Shown: positions 26,199 to 35,676, counted from the first letter of the stretch. The stretch: DNA of 64,000 nt from Ectopseudomonas chengduensis (GCF_015712065.1 NZ_JACFYZ010000004.1:124001-188000); one strand, 5' to 3'. The notes: generated from the letters alone by a model not told the origin. Program-made: numbers and translations.

Positions 26199-27674
26199 AT
26201 GCCAATCGATCCCCTCTCTCTCGCCATCGGCACCGTCGTTGCGCTGGTTCCGTTATTGGCTGGCCTTTGGTCCTTGCAGCGCCGGCTGGCTCGCGCGCAA
26301 GGCGAGCAGGCGCTGCTGCAGGAACGCCTGGAGCATGCGCAACTGAGCCAGGCCGGTTTGCTGGCTCAGCTCGATGCCTGTCGCGCCGAGTTGGCCGAGG
26401 TCAGCGAGATCAAGGTGGAGCAGCAGACCGAGTTGGCTGGCCTGCGTCGTGAGAACGAGTTGCTGCAGCAGGAGCGGCAGATTGCCCGTGAGGCGGCGCA
26501 GTCCTGGAATCAACAGCGCGAACGCAACGAAGCCGAATTGCGTCGGCTCACCGCCGAGTGTGCGGCGCTGGCTGCCGAGTTGCAGGAAAACCGCGATAAC
26601 CAGCAACAGCGCCTCGACGATCTGCAGGGCGCGCGCAACGAGCTGCGCGCCCAGTTCTCCGAACTGGCGACGAAGATCTTCGATGAGCGCGAGCAGCGTT
26701 TCGCGGAGACCAGCCAGCAACGCCTCGGCCAGTTGCTCGACCCACTCAAGGAGCGCATCCAGGCATTCGAGAAGCGCGTCGACGAGAGTTATCAGCAAGA
26801 AGCGCGCGAGCGTTTTTCCCTGAGCAAGGAATTGGAGCGTCTGCAGCAGCTCAACCAGCGCCTGGGCGACGAGGCGACCAATCTGACCCGTGCGCTCAAG
26901 GGCCAGAAGACTCAGGGCAACTGGGGCGAGTTGGTGCTGGAGCGAGTGCTGGAGCATGCCGGCCTGGAGAAAGGGCGTGAATACCACACTCAGGTCAGCC
27001 TCAAGGGCGCTGGTGGCGAGCGCTTTCAGCCTGACGTGCTGATCCGCCTGCCGGGTGACAGGCAGGTGATCGTCGATGCCAAGGTCAGCCTCAGCGCCTA
27101 CCAGCAGTATGTCGCGGCTGCGGACGAGCCGATTCGCCAGCAGGCGCTCAAGCAACACCTGATCTCGCTGCGCAGCCACCTCAAGGGCCTCTCCGGCAAG
27201 GATTACCAGCGCCTCGAAGGTTTGCACAGCCTGGATTTCGTCCTGCTCTTCGTGCCCATCGAGGCGGCCTTCGCCGCGGCGTTGCAGGCCGAGCCGGACC
27301 TGTTCCGAGAGGCCTTCGAGCAGCAGGTGGTTATCGTCAGCCCGACCACCTTGTTGGCTACCCTGCGGGTGATCGACAGCCTCTGGCGTCAGGAGCGTCA
27401 GGGCCAGAATGCGCGCGAGATCGCCGAGCGTGCCGGCCAGCTGTACGACAAGTTCGTTGCCTTCGTCGCTGATCTGGACGAGATGGGCAGCCGTCTGCAG
27501 CAATTGGACAAGGCGTACGCCAGTGCCCGTAACAAGCTGGTGGATGGTCGCGGCAACCTCATTGGCCGTGTGGAAAACCTCAAGCTGCTGGGCGCTCGCG
27601 CAAGCAAGAGCCTGCCAGGCGAGTTGCTCGAGCGCTCTGCCGATCTGCCGGCGCTGGACGAACTGGGCGAGTGA
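26199..27674 (+). CDS. rmuC: DNA recombination protein RmuC
   Basis: RmuC limits inversions at short inverted repeats and is predicted to contain a nuclease-like domain. The 491 residues show an N-terminal membrane segment (about 5-22), a long Gln/Glu/Arg-rich coiled coil (about 25-190), then the conserved domain: GNWGELVLERVLEHAGLEKG, RFQPDVLIRLPGDRQVIVDA and DAKVSLSAYQQYV, with the restriction-enzyme-like D...DAK pattern. The C-terminus NLIGRVENLKLLGARASK is typical. It converges with the alpha/beta hydrolase gene. Family assignment is strong. Confidence 0.94.
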   Translation: MPIDPLSLAIGTVVALVPLLAGLWSLQRRLARAQGEQALLQERLEHAQLSQAGLLAQLDACRAELAEVSEIKVEQQTELAGLRRENELLQQERQIAREAAQSWNQQRERNEAELRRLTAECAALAAELQENRDNQQQRLDDLQGARNELRAQFSELATKIFDEREQRFAETSQQRLGQLLDPLKERIQAFEKRVDESYQQEARERFSLSKELERLQQLNQRLGDEATNLTRALKGQKTQGNWGELVLERVLEHAGLEKGREYHTQVSLKGAGGERFQPDVLIRLPGDRQVIVDAKVSLSAYQQYVAAADEPIRQQALKQHLISLRSHLKGLSGKDYQRLEGLHSLDFVLLFVPIEAAFAAALQAEPDLFREAFEQQVVIVSPTTLLATLRVIDSLWRQERQGQNAREIAERAGQLYDKFVAFVADLDEMGSRLQQLDKAYASARNKLVDGRGNLIGRVENLKLLGARASKSLPGELLERSADLPALDELGE

Positions 27675-27688
27675 GCGACGTCTACCCG

Positions 27689-28639
27689 CTAGCGCAGGGG
27701 CGCCTGCTCGGGTTGTGTGTTGTGAGGACGGGCCTGCTCCAGTCTGCTGACGTAGCCGCGCAGCCAGCCGGCCAGGGCGGTGGGCTCGGCCAGCAACTGC
27801 CAGTGGCCGGCGCGGACTTCGCGACGGGTCAGTAGGGGCGCCCAGTGCTGCAGATCCTCGAACAGCTGTGGGCGTACGAAGCGGTCGTTCAGCGGCACGA
27901 TCAGTTGCACTGGCACGCGGGTGCTGCGCGAGCGCGGCCTGAGCAGGCTGCGCATGAAATTGGCGCGATACAACTGCACACCGCGCATGCCATCACTGCG
28001 CTGCGTAGGGCTCGCTGGCAGATTGCCTACACCTTCGAGGCGGCGCAGCAGCCAGGGCCAGGTGCGATCCAGGCCCAGACGCCAGCACAACTCCGGCAAC
28101 AGTGGGGTGTGGAAGAAGGCGATGTACCAGGCGCTGAGCAACTGCCCCAGCGCCTGCAGTAGTGCATCAGGGCGGCGCAGGCTCAGGCGCTGGCGCAGCC
28201 AGTGGCCGACGTGGTCGAGACAAGGGCCGGAGATGCTGGTGTAGGACGCCAGCTGCGGCTGCATGCGCGGCTCGGTGACCGCCTCCCAGCTCTGGATCGA
28301 GCCCCAGTCGTGGGCGACCAGGTGCACCGGGCGCTGCGCACTGGTGGCCTGCACCACCGCTTCGAGATCGCGACCCAGCTGCTCCAGACGGTAGTCGCGC
28401 AGACGTTTCGGCACCTCGGATGCACCGCAGCCACGCACATCATAAGCGACGATTCGGTAGTCGGCGGCCAGCTCGCGGATCAGCGGCCGCCAGACCTCGT
28501 GATTGTCCGGATAACCATGCACCAGCAGCAGGGTCGGGGCGTCGGCCTTGTCCCAGACATAGGTACGCAGGTGCAGGCCGTCGCTATCCACGTCCAACTG
28601 CCGAGGTGACAGTTCATCCTGCGACAGTGGCGCGTTCAT
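27689..28639 (-). CDS. alpha/beta-fold hydrolase (epoxide hydrolase/dehalogenase-like)
   Basis: A 316-residue alpha/beta hydrolase. HGYPDN at about residues 41-46 is the oxyanion loop, AYDVRGCGASEVP follows, and the nucleophile elbow is AHDWGS with Asp111 in place of Ser. This HDWG elbow is typical of epoxide hydrolases and haloalkane dehalogenases. A late Asp in PLNDRFV and His in RAGHWQLLAEP complete the triad. A cap region spans about residues 140-225. No signal peptide. It converges on rmuC, with nothing nearby to suggest a substrate. Confidence 0.85.
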   Translation of the reverse strand: MNAPLSQDELSPRQLDVDSDGLHLRTYVWDKADAPTLLLVHGYPDNHEVWRPLIRELAADYRIVAYDVRGCGASEVPKRLRDYRLEQLGRDLEAVVQATSAQRPVHLVAHDWGSIQSWEAVTEPRMQPQLASYTSISGPCLDHVGHWLRQRLSLRRPDALLQALGQLLSAWYIAFFHTPLLPELCWRLGLDRTWPWLLRRLEGVGNLPASPTQRSDGMRGVQLYRANFMRSLLRPRSRSTRVPVQLIVPLNDRFVRPQLFEDLQHWAPLLTRREVRAGHWQLLAEPTALAGWLRGYVSRLEQARPHNTQPEQAPLR

Positions 28640-28726
28640 CGCAGGAAACTAAATGGTTGGGCGAACAGGAACATGGCTGGCTCCACGAATGACGATTGCA
28701 TCGCTCGGTGTATGGGCCATTGTTGA

Positions 28727-29095
28727 GTGCTGGCTTGCCTCTGCCTAGCCCTGGTGGGCTGGCGTTACGAAAGTGCCAGTAACGTCTGTGCCGCTCTGAA
28801 ACAGGGGGTTGGGCAACCCTGGAAGGTTTTGTGCAGCGCCAGTGCCTGGCAAGTCCAGTCCTTGGTTGGGGCTCTCGAACGCAGGGTTGCCGCGAGTCGC
28901 GAAACCGCGCGAACGTGTCCGTCCGTTGCTACCGGCTTGCTGCCGCTCGGTCAGATTGATGAAGTGCCGGGCATTCGCTGGCGTTGCGTCCGCACCAGCG
29001 ATGGCGCCTGGTGCGCCAATATCGGTGGGAGCCTCGCGGTAGAGGTGGCAAACCTTCAGCAGTGGTCTCGCTCTGCGGAAACGTTCTGCCCCTAG
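28727..29095 (+). CDS. doubtful small Cys-containing hypothetical protein
   Basis: A GTG-started 122-residue frame begins with a hydrophobic stretch MLACLCLALVGW and contains six further cysteines plus plausible folded segments (GIRWRCVRTSDGAWCANIGG). It fills the 452-base gap between the hydrolase start and the mxtR stop, overlapping mxtR by 4 bases. No ribosome binding site is visible. The upstream overlapping frame from ATG 28689 (MTIASLGVWAIV) would complete a membrane helix if one frameshift is allowed, so this may be a disrupted membrane-anchored or secreted protein. I do not recognise the family. Confidence 0.35.
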   Translation: MLACLCLALVGWRYESASNVCAALKQGVGQPWKVLCSASAWQVQSLVGALERRVAASRETARTCPSVATGLLPLGQIDEVPGIRWRCVRTSDGAWCANIGGSLAVEVANLQQWSRSAETFCP

Positions 29096-32000
29096 CCGCG
29101 CAACACCAGATGACGGCTGAGCAGGGCACGCAGGGCGGCCGGCTTGACCGGCTTGGGCAGGTAGTCGAGGCCGGCGGCGTGCACTTCGGCAACCAGCTCC
29201 GGGCGACCGTCAGCGCTGATCACCACGCCCGGCACCGGTTCGCCCAGGCGCGTGCGCAGCCAGGCCATCAGCTCGGTACCGGTTTCGCCCTCGTCGAGGT
29301 GGTAGTCGACCAGCGCCAGCTGTGGGCGTACGTCTTCGCTGAGCAGGTGCTCGCATTCCAGGCGGTTGCGCGCCGTCCACACCTGGCAGCCCCAGCGTGA
29401 CAGCAGGCTGTACATACCGGTGAGGATGCTGTCTTCGTTGTCGATGCAGATCACCTGGGTGCCCTGCAGGGGCTGGCCATCCACTGCCGGTACGGCTGGG
29501 CCTTGCGGCTTCGGCGCTGGTTTTCTCGCCAGCGGCACGCTGACGCTGAACACGCTGCCTTTGCCTGGCCAGGAACGCACTTCCAGGCGGTGGGCGAGCA
29601 CGCGGCAGAGGCCGTCGGCAATCGCCAGGCCCAGGCCCAGACCTTTCTCTGCGCGCGTCTGGTGACTGTCGAGGCGCTTGAACTCCTCGAAGATCACCTT
29701 GCGCTTGTCTTCGGGGATACCCATGCCGCGGTCCCAGACTTCCAGGCGCAATTGTCCGCCTTCACGGCGCACGCCCAGCACCACGCGGCCCTTGGCGTAG
29801 CGGAAGGCGTTGGTCAGGAAGTTCTGCAGGACCCGGCGCAGCAGCTTGATGTCGCTATCGATCCACTGGCGACTGCCGTGTACGCGCAGGTCGATACCCT
29901 GTTCGGCAGCCAGCACGCCAAACTCGGCGGCGAGGGTATCGAACAGGCTGGAGAGGGCGAAGGCGTGGCGATCCGGGGTGATTCGGCCGTTTTCCAGGCG
30001 TGAGATGTCCAGCAGGTCGGTGATCAGGTCCTCTGCCGAACGCAACGAGCTGTCCAGATGCCGGACCAGCTCCTGGGCTTCATTGGGCAGGGCGTCATCC
30101 TGGTGGGCCAGCGCGGCTGAGAACAGCCGGGCAGCGTTGAGCGGTTGCATCAGGTCATGGCTGACTGCAGCGAGGAAGCGCGTTTTCGACTGGTTGGCGG
30201 CTTCGGCGTGGGCCTTGGCTTCGGTCAGTGCCTGATTCAGCTTCGACAGTTCATGGGTGCGTTCGGCAACTCGTCGTTCGAGGCTTTCGTTGGCGTCCTT
30301 GAGGGCGCGCTCGGCTTCGCGGAACTCGGTGATGTCGGTGAAACTCATGACGAAACCACCACCGGGCATGGGGTTGCCGATCAGCTCGATCACCCGGCCG
30401 TTGGGGAATACCCGCTCATAGCTGTGCGCGGTGCCCTGGCGCATCCAGTACAGGCGCTTGGCAACGTTCTCCTCCAGGTCGCCGCTGCCGAGCATGCCGC
30501 GTTCGGCATTGAAGCGGATGATCTCGGCAATCGGCCGACCGACGTAGATCAGGCCCTCGGGGTACTCGAACAACTCCAGATAACGGTGATTCCAGGCCAC
30601 CAGGCGCAGGTTCTGGTCGACCACGCTGATGCCCTGGGTAATGTTCTCGATCGCACCCTGCAGCAGAGCGCGGTTGAACTGCAGCACCTCGCTGGCTTCG
30701 TCGACGATGCGTACCACATCCTCGACCTGCATCTCGCGGCCTTCGATGGCGGCCTTGACCACCGCGCGGGTCGAGGAGGCGCCCAGCACACCGGCGAGCA
30801 GACGTTCGGTGTGGGCGATCCACTCGCTATTGGCCGGCTGGTTGGGATCGAAGTCCTTGCCTTTGCCCTGGCGCAGGGCGAAGCGGGTGAAGCTCTGGCG
30901 TGCGCGTTCTTCGCCGACGAAACGGCTGGACAGCATCAGCAGGTCGGCCACCTGCACTGCCAGCAGGCTGCGGTTGCTGGGTTTGGTGCCCAGGTCATGG
31001 CCGATGAAGCGCCCGGCCTGCCAATGCTCGGAAACGCGGGTACGCGAGAACCAGGAAACCCAGGCGAACAGCAGCAGGTTGCCGGCCAGTGACAGCACCA
31101 CGCCACGCGTCAGCGGATCAACCTGTAGGCCGATGGGGGCGTAGAGCAGGGTGGTCAGGCCGGGGAAGCTGTCCAGCGACCAGCCCATGCCGCGTGCCGC
31201 CAGCGGCAGTACCAGGGTGTAGAACCAGAGCATGGCACCGAAGATCAGGCCGGCGAACACGCCGCGGCGGTTGGCCTGTTTCCACACCAGCGCGCCGAAC
31301 ATGGCGGGGGCTAGTTGGCCAATGGCGGCAAACGACACCTGGCCGATGGTGGCCAGGCTGGCGCCTTCGCCGAGCAGGCGGTAGCAGACATAGGCCAGCA
31401 GCAGGATCAGCACGATGCTGACCCGGCGCGCGGTGAGCATCCAGTGACGGAAGGCCTCGAACGGCCGCTCGGTGCTCTGCCGGCGTAGCAGCCAGGGTAG
31501 CAGCATGTCGTTGGAGATCATGGTCGACAGTGCCACCGAGGCGACGATCACCATGCCGGTAGCGGCCGACGCGCCGCCGATGAAGGCCAGCACTGCCAGA
31601 CTTGGATGGGCTTCGGCCAGCGGCAGGCTGATGACGAAGGAGTCCGGTGTCACGCCTGCCGGCAGCAGCATCTGCCCGGCGAGGGCGATGGGCACGACGA
31701 ACAGCGCAGCCAGCATCAGGTAGGCGGGGAATACCCAGCGCGCCAGGCCCAGGTCCTTGGGCTCGATGTTCTCCACCACGGTGACGTGGAACTGCCGCGG
31801 CAGACAGATGATGGCGATCATCGCCATGCCGGTCTGCACCAGCATCGCCGGCCAGTTCACCGCCTCGTTCCAGAAGGCGTCCAGCTCGGCGGTGTTGTGT
31901 GCCTTGTCGAGCAGATCGTGGAAGCCGTTGTACAGGCCGAAGGTGACGAAGGCACCAACGGCGAGGAAGGCCAGCAACTTGACCAGCGACTCGAAGGCAA

Positions 32001-32580
32001 TCGCCAGCACCATGCCGCGATGGTGCTCGGTGACGTCGAGGTTGCGGGTGCCGAACAGAATGGTGAACAACGCCAGAGCCAGTGACACGATCAGCGCGGT
32101 GTCCTGAGCGCTGGTGCCGGTGTCCTGGGCATGTACACCGATCAGCAGATTGACGCCGAGCACGATGCCCTTGAGCTGCAGGGCGATGTAGGGGAGCACG
32201 CCGACCAGGCAGATCAGCGCCACCACGATGGCCAGCGACTGCGACTTGCCGTAGCGCGCGGCGATGAAGTCGGCGATGGAGGTGATGTTCTCCTGCTTGC
32301 TGATCATCACCATCTTCTGCAGCACCCAGGGCATGGTCAGCAGCAGGATGGTCGGGCCGAGGTAGATCGGCAGGAACGACCATAGCTGTTCGGCTGCCTG
32401 GCCGACGGCGCCGAAGAAGGTCCAGCTGGTGCAGTAAACGGCCAGCGACAGCGAGTACACCCAGGCACGGATCTTCGGCGGCATGGGCGTGCTGCGGCGG
32501 TCACCATAGAAGGCGATGGCGAAAAGAATGGCCATGTAGATCAGGGCGACCGCGGCGATCAACCCGGGGGACAGCGACAT
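29092..32580 (-). CDS. mxtR: hybrid sensor histidine kinase with SLC5-like transporter domain (MxtR type)
   Basis: A 1162-residue membrane sensor. Residues about 1-500 form a sodium/solute symporter (SLC5)-like domain of about 13 helices. A PAS domain at about 640-760 (VVDQNLRLVAWNHRYLELFE) and a coiled coil follow. The kinase has the H-box AVSHDLMQPLNAARLF and G-boxes WDRGMGIPEDK and GLGLGLAIADG, and a C-terminal receiver ends with LALVDYHLDEG. In P. aeruginosa the kinase of this build beside a GNAT and an AraC gene is PA3271 (MxtR), which with ErdR controls acetate and related metabolism and affects MexEF-OprN. GGAG before ATG 32580 supports the start. Confidence 0.85.
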   Translation of the reverse strand: MSLSPGLIAAVALIYMAILFAIAFYGDRRSTPMPPKIRAWVYSLSLAVYCTSWTFFGAVGQAAEQLWSFLPIYLGPTILLLTMPWVLQKMVMISKQENITSIADFIAARYGKSQSLAIVVALICLVGVLPYIALQLKGIVLGVNLLIGVHAQDTGTSAQDTALIVSLALALFTILFGTRNLDVTEHHRGMVLAIAFESLVKLLAFLAVGAFVTFGLYNGFHDLLDKAHNTAELDAFWNEAVNWPAMLVQTGMAMIAIICLPRQFHVTVVENIEPKDLGLARWVFPAYLMLAALFVVPIALAGQMLLPAGVTPDSFVISLPLAEAHPSLAVLAFIGGASAATGMVIVASVALSTMISNDMLLPWLLRRQSTERPFEAFRHWMLTARRVSIVLILLLAYVCYRLLGEGASLATIGQVSFAAIGQLAPAMFGALVWKQANRRGVFAGLIFGAMLWFYTLVLPLAARGMGWSLDSFPGLTTLLYAPIGLQVDPLTRGVVLSLAGNLLLFAWVSWFSRTRVSEHWQAGRFIGHDLGTKPSNRSLLAVQVADLLMLSSRFVGEERARQSFTRFALRQGKGKDFDPNQPANSEWIAHTERLLAGVLGASSTRAVVKAAIEGREMQVEDVVRIVDEASEVLQFNRALLQGAIENITQGISVVDQNLRLVAWNHRYLELFEYPEGLIYVGRPIAEIIRFNAERGMLGSGDLEENVAKRLYWMRQGTAHSYERVFPNGRVIELIGNPMPGGGFVMSFTDITEFREAERALKDANESLERRVAERTHELSKLNQALTEAKAHAEAANQSKTRFLAAVSHDLMQPLNAARLFSAALAHQDDALPNEAQELVRHLDSSLRSAEDLITDLLDISRLENGRITPDRHAFALSSLFDTLAAEFGVLAAEQGIDLRVHGSRQWIDSDIKLLRRVLQNFLTNAFRYAKGRVVLGVRREGGQLRLEVWDRGMGIPEDKRKVIFEEFKRLDSHQTRAEKGLGLGLAIADGLCRVLAHRLEVRSWPGKGSVFSVSVPLARKPAPKPQGPAVPAVDGQPLQGTQVICIDNEDSILTGMYSLLSRWGCQVWTARNRLECEHLLSEDVRPQLALVDYHLDEGETGTELMAWLRTRLGEPVPGVVISADGRPELVAEVHAAGLDYLPKPVKPAALRALLSRHLVLRG

Positions 32581-32671
32581 GCAGACTCCGAAACGCACAG
32601 TGAAACGAAATGAGCCTGGCCGCCGAGGCGAGGCCGATGTTGATCAGTGTTGCACAAAGCCGGGCGCTGTC

Positions 32672-32693
32672 GGCTGCGACCAAGGTCGCAGCC
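32672..32693. promoter_or_regulatory. perfect 22-bp dyad in the mxtR-GNAT divergent gap
   Basis: GGCTGCGACC, AA, GGTCGCAGCC form a perfect 10-bp inverted repeat with a 2-base centre. It lies 92 bases from the mxtR start and 104 from the GNAT start. It lacks a T-tract and faces two divergent genes, so a protein-binding site is more likely than a terminator. Confidence 0.4.
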
Positions 32694-32796
32694 AAGCAGG
32701 TGTGCTTTGCGACGGGACTCGATTGTGCAGCAGCGCAGGGGCTGATAGCTTGGCGCGTTTGTGATTCTGCCCAAGGAAGGACCCTGAGGAAGCTCT

Positions 32797-33366
32797 ATGT
32801 TCAAGCCGCAGCTGGTGACTTTGCAACGTGGCGCTCTGCGCCTGGAACCGCTCTCTGACGCGGATATCCCCGCGCTGGTGGCGCTGGCCGAAGCCAACCG
32901 CGAGGAGCTGCTGTACATGAGCGGCACCCAGCGACTGGACTGGTACCGCAGCGCCCTGGCCGATATGCGCGAGCAGCGGGCACTGCCGTTCGTCATTCGT
33001 CTGGGTGACGAGTTGGTAGGCACCACCCGCTTCGCCGACTTCATGAACACCCTGCCGGCCTGTGAAATCGGCTGGACCTGGCTCGACCGCGGCCAGCATG
33101 GCAGCGGGTTGAACACCAGCATCAAGTACTTGATGCTCAAGCACGCTTTCGAAAATTGGGGCATGGTTCGCGTGCAACTGAAAACCGCCGCCAGCAACCT
33201 GCGTTCGCAACGCGCCATCGAGAAGCTTGGCGCCGTTCGTGAAGGGTTGCTGCGCAACCATCGCCGTCTGGCTGATGGCCGACTCGATGACACCGTGCTG
33301 TACAGCATCACCGATCTGGAATGGCCGGCGCTGCGTGGGGCAATGGAGGCGGGCTTCAACGCCTGA
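32797..33366 (+). CDS. GNAT-family N-acetyltransferase (RimJ/RimL-like)
   Basis: A 189-residue GNAT acetyltransferase that would transfer acetyl from acetyl-CoA to an amine. Pattern: LRLEPLSDADIPALVALAEA near the N-terminus, FVIRLGDELVGTTRF for strands 2-4, HGSGLNTSIKYLMLKHAFE for the acetyl-CoA motif A region, and ASNLRSQRAIEKLGAVREG for motif B, the layout of RimJ/RimL-type enzymes. Substrate not predictable. It is divergent from mxtR and 5 bases before the AraC gene, likely forming a two-gene operon. The same trio is recalled in P. aeruginosa (PA3271-PA3269). Confidence 0.9.
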   Translation: MFKPQLVTLQRGALRLEPLSDADIPALVALAEANREELLYMSGTQRLDWYRSALADMREQRALPFVIRLGDELVGTTRFADFMNTLPACEIGWTWLDRGQHGSGLNTSIKYLMLKHAFENWGMVRVQLKTAASNLRSQRAIEKLGAVREGLLRNHRRLADGRLDDTVLYSITDLEWPALRGAMEAGFNA

Positions 33367-33371
33367 GCCTG

Positions 33372-34199
33372 ATGCACAGTCGCGAGCAGACCCGCTTCTG
33401 GCAAGCTTCCGCATTGAGCGGCGTCGAGCTGTTGCAAGCGCGCTACCTTGAACAGCGCTTCGCGCCCCACGTGCATGAAGGTTTCGTGTTCACCGTGATC
33501 GAGCATGGCGCCCAGCGCTTTCGTCATCGCGGTTGTGATCATCTGGCACCGCAGGGCAGCATGGTGCTGATCAACCCGGACGAAGTGCACACCGGCTCCA
33601 AGGCGCACGAGGACGGTTGGCGCTATCGCGGTTTCTATCCCGATAACGCCCAGGTTCTGGGGGCGCTGCAGGAGCTGGGCCTGGCCAAGGCTGGCATGCC
33701 GTCGTTTGCCTTCAGCGTGCTGCATGATCCACGTTTGCATGCGGCCTTTCTGCAACTGCACCAACTGCTCGAGGGTGGTGCCGAGGCGCTGCAGCAGCAA
33801 CTGGCCTGGCGTGAGGCGATTCTGCTGCTGTTTCAGCATCATGCGCAGCTTGCCGAACCACCTGCGCCTGGGCGTGAGCCCTGGGCAGTGGCTTGTGCCA
33901 AGCAGATGCTCGCCGAGCGGCTGATCGAGCCGCCCTCGCTGGAGGAACTGGCGGCTGCGGTCAATCTTTCACCTTTTCACTTCGCGCGCGTATTTCGCCG
34001 CGCGACCGGCTTGCCACCGCATGCCTGGCTCAAACAGCGTCGTCTCGAACAGGCGCGGGCGTTGCTCAAGACGGGCTGCGCGGCGGTCAATGTAGCTATG
34101 CAGTTGGGCTTCGCCGATCAGAGCCATTTGTCGCGGCAGTTCAAGCAGGTTTATGGCGTGAGCCCTGGCGAATATCGCAGCGCGGTGGCCCGGAGCTGA
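33372..34199 (+). CDS. AraC-family transcriptional regulator
   Basis: A 275-residue AraC regulator with an N-terminal cupin sensor domain (PHVHEGFVFTVIEHGAQRF, then QGSMVLINPDEVHTG) and a C-terminal double helix-turn-helix (LEELAAAVNLSPFHFARVF, then VNVAMQLGFADQSHLSRQFK). The cupin pattern is of the type seen in regulators of amino-acid exporters or drug resistance, with unknown ligand. ATG 33372 lies 5 bases after the GNAT stop; upstream extension to 33321 overlaps that gene. A strong terminator follows. Confidence 0.9.
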   Translation: MHSREQTRFWQASALSGVELLQARYLEQRFAPHVHEGFVFTVIEHGAQRFRHRGCDHLAPQGSMVLINPDEVHTGSKAHEDGWRYRGFYPDNAQVLGALQELGLAKAGMPSFAFSVLHDPRLHAAFLQLHQLLEGGAEALQQQLAWREAILLLFQHHAQLAEPPAPGREPWAVACAKQMLAERLIEPPSLEELAAAVNLSPFHFARVFRRATGLPPHAWLKQRRLEQARALLKTGCAAVNVAMQLGFADQSHLSRQFKQVYGVSPGEYRSAVARS

Positions 34200-34224
34200 C
34201 AGCAGGCATAAAGGATCAGGCATG

Positions 34225-34262
34225 AAAAAGCCGGCGCTCCTTATCGGGGCGCCGGCTTTTTC
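34225..34262. terminator. bidirectional terminator after the AraC gene / icmP
   Basis: AAAAAGCCGGCGC and GCGCCGGCTTTTT form a perfect 13-bp stem including the A/T runs, with an 11-base loop. It separates the convergent AraC gene (ends 34199) and icmP (ends 34278). Confidence 0.88.
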
Positions 34263-34277
34263 AGCCCGCTATGTCGA

Positions 34278-35615
34278 TCAGAATTCGTGATCGGCGGTGT
34301 CCGGGTTCAGGTCGCTGATGCCCAGTTTGCCCGCAGCCTGCTCAATGGCGCCGGTCTGCTTGACCAGGGCAGCGATGGCGTCACGCACCAGTTGCTGGCC
34401 TTCGGCGTTGCCTTCCGCGATCAGCTGGTCGAAGTGCACGTTGTTCTTCTCGGCGCTGTCTACCAGTGCCTGCAGCTTGGCTTCGGTTTCCTGCAGGTCG
34501 GCCTTGAGCGTGGCATCGGCCTGGGCATCAGCCTTGGCCACCAGCTCGGACAGGCTCGGGCCGGTCAGGGTGCTGCCGTCGACCTTCTTGTACTCGCCCA
34601 GGTAGACGTTACGAATGCCTTTGCCGTTGTAGAAGTGCGAGTTGTGGGTGTTGTCGCTGAAGCAGTCATGTTCGTCTTCGGTGGAGTTGGCTTCCAGTGC
34701 GACCTTCATGCGCTCGCCCGCCAGTTCGCCGAGCGACAGGCTGCCCATGCCGAACAGCATCTTGCGCAGGCCGTTGTCGGCCGAATCGGCGACCAGCTCG
34801 CTGCGGTAGTTGCCTTGCACGCCGTCTTTCCACTGCTCGACCATGTCGTTCAGGTCGCTGACCAGCAGGTCGGTAGCCGCCTTGAGGAAGGCGCGGCGGC
34901 GCTCGTTGTGGCCACCGGTAGCGCCTTCACCCACCACGTAGTCGGTGTAGGGACGCTCGCCGGCGCCTGGCTCGGTGCCGTTGAGGTCCTGGCCCCAGAG
35001 GAGGAATTCGATGGCGTGGTAGCCGGTGGCGACGTTGGCTTCGGAGCCGCCCAGCTCGTTCAGGCTGGCCAGCAGCTCGCCGGTGATTTCGCTGACGTCG
35101 ATCTTGTCTTCACCCACCTGGATCTCGGTGTTGGCGATGATGTTGGCTTGCGCGCCCGGGTTACCCAGGGCGTGCTGGTAGTCCTCGGCCACGTAGTCGA
35201 TCAGGCCTTCGTCCAGCGGCCAGGCATTGAGCTGACCTTCCCACTCGTCGACCACCGGGTTACCGAAACGGAACACTTCGGTCTGCATGTAGGGCACGCG
35301 TGCGGCCAGCCAGGCTTCGCGCGCAGCTTTCAGGGTCGCTTCGCTGGGATCGGCAAGCAGTGCATCGACGGCAGTCTGCAGGGCCTTGCCGGTGCTGGCG
35401 GCGTCGCTGAACACAGCCAGGGCCAGATCGGCGTAATGGTTGACCACGGCCTTCGCCGCTGCTTCATCGACCTTCGCCGCAGTGGCTGGCGCCGCGCTCT
35501 CGGTGGCGGCAGCAGGCGCAGCTGCCTGGGGCGCGGGGGCTTTGTCTTCGCCACAGCCAGCGAGGGAAATGGCGATGGCCAGCAGGCTGGCGGAGGCCAG
35601 AGGCATACGAATCAT
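34278..35615 (-). CDS. icmP: imelysin-family lipoprotein (IcmP-like, iron-regulated)
   Basis: A 445-residue peptidase-M75/imelysin protein. The N-terminus is a lipoprotein signal (LASASLLAIAISLAGC, Cys about 21) followed by an Ala/Pro-rich linker. The family GxHxxE motif appears as GYHAIEFLLWGQD at about residues 201-213. P. aeruginosa IcmP (PA4370, 446 residues) was reported as an insulin-cleaving metalloprotein; for most imelysins a role in iron uptake or periplasmic iron binding is thought likelier. The usual partner genes (second imelysin, di-heme protein) are absent. A dyad at 35677-35701 could be a Fur-type site. Confidence 0.9.
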   Translation of the reverse strand: MIRMPLASASLLAIAISLAGCGEDKAPAPQAAAPAAATESAAPATAAKVDEAAAKAVVNHYADLALAVFSDAASTGKALQTAVDALLADPSEATLKAAREAWLAARVPYMQTEVFRFGNPVVDEWEGQLNAWPLDEGLIDYVAEDYQHALGNPGAQANIIANTEIQVGEDKIDVSEITGELLASLNELGGSEANVATGYHAIEFLLWGQDLNGTEPGAGERPYTDYVVGEGATGGHNERRRAFLKAATDLLVSDLNDMVEQWKDGVQGNYRSELVADSADNGLRKMLFGMGSLSLGELAGERMKVALEANSTEDEHDCFSDNTHNSHFYNGKGIRNVYLGEYKKVDGSTLTGPSLSELVAKADAQADATLKADLQETEAKLQALVDSAEKNNVHFDQLIAEGNAEGQQLVRDAIAALVKQTGAIEQAAGKLGISDLNPDTADHEF

Positions 35616-35676
35616 GGCGGGGTCCTTTGCATGTACGAAATGTGGATGGTACTCAGTGGTACCTGAAAAACTGCAA

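Noticed and set aside
34287-35666. 459-residue plus-strand frame opposite icmP
   Set aside because: Val/Gly/Gln-rich complement of the imelysin gene; icmP has signal peptide, lipobox and family motif.
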